This document shows, piece after piece, positions 60,990-64,000 of a DNA stretch of 64,000 nucleotides. The notes below the pieces were generated by a model that saw nothing but the letters and a program-made list of their open reading frames with translations, made no database searches and was not told the origin of the DNA. The stretch comes from Archangium gephyra (GTDB taxonomy: Bacteria; Myxococcota; Myxococcia; Myxococcales; Myxococcaceae), in assembly GCA_003243425.1 (NCBI GenBank), contig QFQP01000001.1, positions 372,001-436,000 on the forward strand, read 5' to 3'. Every line of letters starts with the position of its first letter. Position 1 is the stretch's first letter. A program made the position numbers and the translations under genes.

Positions 60990-61581
60990 TGCAGTTCGTC
61001 CCGTTCGCTCCAGACGTCGAAGTGAACGGCCAGACCGTGTGGTCGGTGGTCGCGGCCTTCGCCTTCGATCGCCGCATTCCGAGCCGGTTCCTCGTCGAGC
61101 AGGGCATCGGCTCGCTCGGCGCCGACGACCTGGTGCAGCTGGCGCCCGACGGCTGGTATTCGCAGGCCGCGTGGCTGCGCGCGTTCCAGAAGATCTCCGA
61201 GCACATCGGCGCCAACGTGCTCTTCGCCATCGGCAAACGCTTCCCGAGAACGCGCAGTTTCCCGACTGGGCGAAGGACATCGAGACCGGCATCCGGTCCA
61301 TCGACGTGGCGTACCACCTCAACCACCGCCGGCAGGGCAGGCCGCTCTTCGAGCCGGAGACCGGCAGCATGCGCGAAGGCATCGGCCACTACGGGTTCGA
61401 GCAGGTTGGCGCGCGCCGCGTGCGGTCGCGCTGCGAGAATCCATACCCGTGCGATTTCGACCTCGGCATTCTCACCGCCATCGCGCGGCGCTTCGAGCGG
61501 ACTTCCTACGTCGCGCATCTCGACGAGCAGCAGTGCCGAAAGCATGGTGCCGAGGCCTGCACCTACGAAGTGACGTGGTGA
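60989..61581 (+). pseudogene. sensor-like protein with one frame break
   Basis: Starts MQFVPFAPDVEVNGQTVW and runs clean to NVLFAIGKRF, then loses frame at a C run, 61243-61245. Restoring one C gives PENAQFPDWAKDIETGIRS and a continuous 197-residue protein that ends CRKHGAEACTYEVTW. The ending, with two Cys and a terminal Trp, resembles V4R- or heme-NO-binding-like ligand domains and other small sensor folds. A fit to DUF2378 is weaker. The single-base loss in a homopolymer suggests a read error as much as a real mutation. It is coupled to MoxR by TGATG. Confidence 0.7.
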
Positions 61582-61591
61582 AGGTGCGCGC

Positions 61592-62218
61592 GTGATCGAA
61601 CCCATCGTCTTCCTCGTCATCGCCGTGGTGTTGCTGCGCGTGTTCGCGTGGCGCGCGGTGCTCTGCCTCAAGCCCGACAGCGCGCGCGTGGAGCTCGAGA
61701 CGCCAGCCGACGTCACCCGCATTCCCGGTGAGCTCGAAGACACCTGGGCCGAGCTCAAGACGCTCGGCTTCGTGTTGCTGGGGGCCCACAGCGAGAAATA
61801 CCCGCTCAAAGACGAGGTGCTTTTCATCGACGGAGTGCACGAAAAGGAGCCGGTGGTTGCCTCGCTCACCGTCGGCCCCGACGAACAGGATCACCTCACG
61901 CTGTGGACGCAGAGTGAGCGCGGCTGGGTGGTGACCGCGAACTTCAAACGGCCTTCGCGTGAAGTGCCCGGCGCGTACCTGTCGGGCTTCATCGACGGCG
62001 CCGGGGCCGAGCGGTTGTTCAAGGTGCACGTGCGTCGCGTGCCTGAGGTCGGCGCGCCCCGACGCCTCGACACGCTCGAAAAACGCGTCGACGCCGCGCG
62101 CGCGTGGTTCGGTGGATCGGGAAAACCTGAGTTACGTCAAGAGCATGCAGTTGGACTGTTGTGGAGCGTTGGCGCGCTTGGCATGGTCGCCGCCGCCTTG
62201 TTCCGGCTCATCGCCTGA
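61592..62218 (+). CDS. membrane-anchored unknown protein
   Basis: A 208-residue protein with one hydrophobic helix at each end (residues about 4-22 and 186-206: VGLLWSVGALGMVAAALFRL). Between them is a soluble region of alternating strands (DEVLFIDGVHEKEPVVASLT, LTLWTQSERGWVVTANF). GTG start, 10 bases past the disrupted sensor gene, so it may belong to the MoxR unit. Both ends would face the membrane from the same side if the middle is one domain. No family is recognised. Confidence 0.7.
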   Translation: MIEPIVFLVIAVVLLRVFAWRAVLCLKPDSARVELETPADVTRIPGELEDTWAELKTLGFVLLGAHSEKYPLKDEVLFIDGVHEKEPVVASLTVGPDEQDHLTLWTQSERGWVVTANFKRPSREVPGAYLSGFIDGAGAERLFKVHVRRVPEVGAPRRLDTLEKRVDAARAWFGGSGKPELRQEHAVGLLWSVGALGMVAAALFRLIA

Positions 62219-62227
62219 AAGAGAGAA

Positions 62228-63424
62228 ATGAAGAGCGCATCGAAGCACGAAGAAATCGTTTTCCTCGCAGGTAAGCGCACGCCCATCGGCACGTTCGGCG
62301 GTGCACTCAAAGACTTCTCGGCCACCGATCTCGGCATCGAATCGGCGAAGGCCACCATCGCGCAGTCGGGGCTGTCGGCCAGCGAGGTCGACCACGTCAT
62401 CTACGGCAACGTGATGCAGACCAGCGCCGACGCCATCTACCTCGCGCGTCACATCGGGCTGAAGTCCGGCATTCCCGTCGACGTGGGCGCGCTCAGCGTC
62501 AACCGGCTCTGTGGTTCCGGCTTTCAGGCCTTCGCCAACGCCGCCGAGATGCTGCTGACCGAGCAGGCCAACCTCGTGCTCGCGGGCGGCACCGAATCGA
62601 TGAGCCAGGCGCCGCACATCGTGCGCGGGGCGCGCTGGGGCATTCCGCTCGGCAAGTCGGGCCTCGAAGACTCCCTGACGCAGGGCCTGTTCGACACCTA
62701 CCCGAACATTCCCATGGGCATGACCGCCGAGAACCTCGCCGAGCACTACAAGCTCACGCAGGACGAGGTCGACGCGTTCTCGGTGTTGAGCCAGCAGCGC
62801 TACCAGGCCGCGCACGAAGCCGGCCGCTTCACCGCCGAAATCGCCCCCGTCGAAATCAAGACGAAGAAGGCGACGACGGTGTTCGCGAAAGACGAGCACC
62901 CGCGCCCCGAGTCGACCGTCGAGGGCTTCAAGAAGCTGCCGAAGGTCTTCAAGAAGGACGGCGTGATTCACCCCGGCGCGGCCTCGGGCATCAACGACGG
63001 TGCGGCCTCGGCGCTGCTGTCGACGCGCTCGTGGGCCGACAAGAAGGGCGTCAAGCCCATCGGCCGTCTCATCAACTGGGCGTCGTGCGGCTGCGACCCG
63101 CGCATCATGGGCATCGGCCCCGCGCCGGCCATTCGCAAGTTGATGGAGCGCGCTGACTTCAAGCTCTCCGACATCGATCTCTTCGAGGTGAACGAGGCGT
63201 TCGCGCCGCAGTACCTGGCCGTCGAGAAGGAACTCGGGCTGCCGCGCGACCGCACCAACGTCGACGGCGGCGCTATCGCCATCGGCCACCCGCTCGCGGC
63301 GTCGGGCGCGCGCATCACGCTTCACCTTCTGTATGAGCTCAAGCGTCGCGGCGCGAAGTACGGCGTCGGCAGCGCGTGCATCGGCGGCGGGCAGGGCATC
63401 GCAGTTCTCGTGGAGGCTTTGTGA
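62228..63424 (+). CDS. acetyl-CoA acetyltransferase (thiolase)
   Basis: A 398-residue thiolase. It condenses or cleaves acyl-CoA with acetyl-CoA, in fatty acid or polyhydroxybutyrate metabolism. Signatures are SVNRLCGSGFQAFANA with the nucleophile Cys, the middle GAASGINDGAASALLS, NEAFAPQYLAVE, GGAIAIGHPLAASGAR with the His, and SACIGGGQGIAVL with the second Cys. GAGA precedes the ATG by a few bases. It has no obvious link to the AAA+ genes except adjacency. Its stop overlaps the next GTG (GTGA). Confidence 0.95.
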   Translation: MKSASKHEEIVFLAGKRTPIGTFGGALKDFSATDLGIESAKATIAQSGLSASEVDHVIYGNVMQTSADAIYLARHIGLKSGIPVDVGALSVNRLCGSGFQAFANAAEMLLTEQANLVLAGGTESMSQAPHIVRGARWGIPLGKSGLEDSLTQGLFDTYPNIPMGMTAENLAEHYKLTQDEVDAFSVLSQQRYQAAHEAGRFTAEIAPVEIKTKKATTVFAKDEHPRPESTVEGFKKLPKVFKKDGVIHPGAASGINDGAASALLSTRSWADKKGVKPIGRLINWASCGCDPRIMGIGPAPAIRKLMERADFKLSDIDLFEVNEAFAPQYLAVEKELGLPRDRTNVDGGAIAIGHPLAASGARITLHLLYELKRRGAKYGVGSACIGGGQGIAVLVEAL

Positions 63425-63654
63425 CCAACGGTACCGGTAGTGTTCCCGATGCGAAGGCGCTGCGTGAGAAGGCCAAGCAGCTCGCCGAAGAGCGTCGTTC
63501 GTTGCGCAAGAACCGCAAGCGCAAGTGCAGCCTGTGTGGCACCGAAGAGAGCGACAAGACGCCCTTCGTGCCGCACCCCGATGGCATCGGGCCCACCTGC
63601 AAAGATCCGTCGGTCTGCGAGGCCTACCGCGCCCGCGCCGCTGGTCTTCGTTGA
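63421..63654 (+). CDS. small zinc-finger-like protein
   Basis: A 77-residue protein with a basic helical start (LREKAKQLAEERRSLRKNRK) followed by CSLCGTEESDKTPFVPHPDG and a later CKDPSVCEAY. Four Cys in two pairs are typical of a zinc-binding knuckle. The GTG start overlaps the thiolase stop. It could bind nucleic acid or a protein partner; no family name is certain. Confidence 0.75.
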   Translation: MTNGTGSVPDAKALREKAKQLAEERRSLRKNRKRKCSLCGTEESDKTPFVPHPDGIGPTCKDPSVCEAYRARAAGLR

Positions 63655-63837
63655 TATTCGTCGACAAGTCTGTCGGGTCACCTTCCGGCCTCAACGGTTG
63701 CCGGGGCAGTGGAAACCGGGCAGATCGGTTGAATGTCGGCCACCGCACGGGGGCGGGGGTTCGGCACTCAACGCAGTAGGAGCCGGGAGGGACCCCGGCT
63801 TCAAGAAGCGCCCGCTTCGGGCGAAGGCAAAGTCAAC
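63655..63837 (+). other. hairpin-rich leader before the final gene
   Basis: 183 bases without a credible gene. Near the end are two exact stem-loops: AGCCGGG...CCCGGCT at 63781-63800 (6-base loop) and CGCCCG...CGGGCG at 63809-63823 (3-base loop), then 14 bases to the ATG. A structured 5' leader or a terminator plus promoter is possible. I compared it by eye with common riboswitch cores and saw no match. Confidence 0.4.
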
Positions 63838-64000
63838 ATGGCAATTCCGCAATTCACCGGCGTCAAGGTGTTCTCCACGACGCTGGCTCGAGATCGCGAA
63901 GTGATGGGTGAAAACATCACGCGCTGGCTCAAGGAGAACCCGGTCGAAATCGTCGACAAGGAAATCACTCAGAGCTCCGACAAGGAGTTCCACTGTCTGA
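63838..64000 (+). CDS. unknown conserved-looking protein, 5' part only
   Basis: 54 codons to the window edge, starting MAIPQFTGVKVFSTTLARDR and reaching ITQSSDKEFHCL. The mix of strand and helix looks like a small folded domain, and the pattern is like short uncharacterised myxobacterial proteins. The start has no strong ribosome site, being placed just after a stem-loop. The rest is outside the window. Confidence 0.65.
   Translation, partial: MAIPQFTGVKVFSTTLARDREVMGENITRWLKENPVEIVDKEITQSSDKEFHCL

Noticed and set aside
63655..63837. Cobalamin or cyclic-di-GMP riboswitch
   Set aside because: By eye none of the conserved core sequences are present; only unrelated hairpins are seen.

Overview
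This is 64 kb of high-GC DNA from a bacterium that looks like a myxobacterium (Myxococcota). The lineage call rests on several things: a DUF2378 (TIGR02265) protein, a broken gene with a TIGR02996-type start, a PilA-like protein matching the myxobacterial pilin body, many Cys-rich and Gly-linker lipoproteins, a giant TPR protein, a sigma-54 activator and FHA/MoxR modules. The species is not determined. No rRNA, tRNA, CRISPR array, insertion sequence or origin was recognised, and no gene-free stretch exceeds 300 bases. The content looks chromosomal.

Layout. 0-2.8 kb: the end of sfsA, a small lipoprotein, and a tightly coupled cupin-mtn-apt cluster that recovers adenine from methylthioadenosine. 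2.8-7.1 kb: an RCC1-like Cys-rich lipoprotein, an unknown protein, YjbQ and a PilA-like membrane protein without a prepilin signal. 7.2-19.1 kb: a five-gene operon led by a 3170-residue TPR protein and continuing with a lipoprotein, queC, a VanX-like dipeptidase and DUF2378. 19.2-25.2 kb: a peptidoglycan-binding/GH19 enzyme, an exported alpha-helical protein, a NADAR protein, two small paralogous membrane proteins divergent from an XRE/MmyB-type regulator across a perfect palindrome, and a class V aminotransferase. 25.2-30.1 kb: an AlkB-like dioxygenase, two frame-disrupted genes, and a LysR/VOC/flavin monooxygenase run. 30.1-40.9 kb: a minus-strand block of surface lipoproteins around a TonB-dependent receptor, with an XdhC protein. 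41-46.3 kb: a phosphofructokinase interrupted by TAG, an M50-like protein lacking catalytic residues, and a calpain-like protease followed by a radical SAM protein, an unknown protein and a lone receiver.

46.4-61.6 kb holds the most unusual content. A 606-residue minus-strand protein with two EF-hand-like loops and a clear terminator lies divergent to a six-gene operon centred on a soluble FtsH-like AAA+ zinc protease with four small or unknown partners and an FHA protein. A sigma-54 response regulator and pgi follow. Then comes a second coupled set: a 1075-residue unknown protein, a MoxR/RavA-type AAA+ ATPase and a frameshifted sensor-like protein. Together with the radical SAM and unknown protein at 44.3-45.8 kb, this resembles the FtsH-vWA-MoxR 'ternary' systems predicted by comparative genomics, although no vWA protein is visible here. 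The window ends with a thiolase, a small zinc-finger-like protein, a hairpin-rich leader and the start of an unknown gene.

Caution: several genes carry single-base losses, most of them next to homopolymers (26.0-26.8, 46.6 and 61.24 kb), one has a larger loss (27.4 kb), and pfk has a TGG-like codon read as TAG. Sequencing error and real gene decay cannot be separated from this sequence alone.
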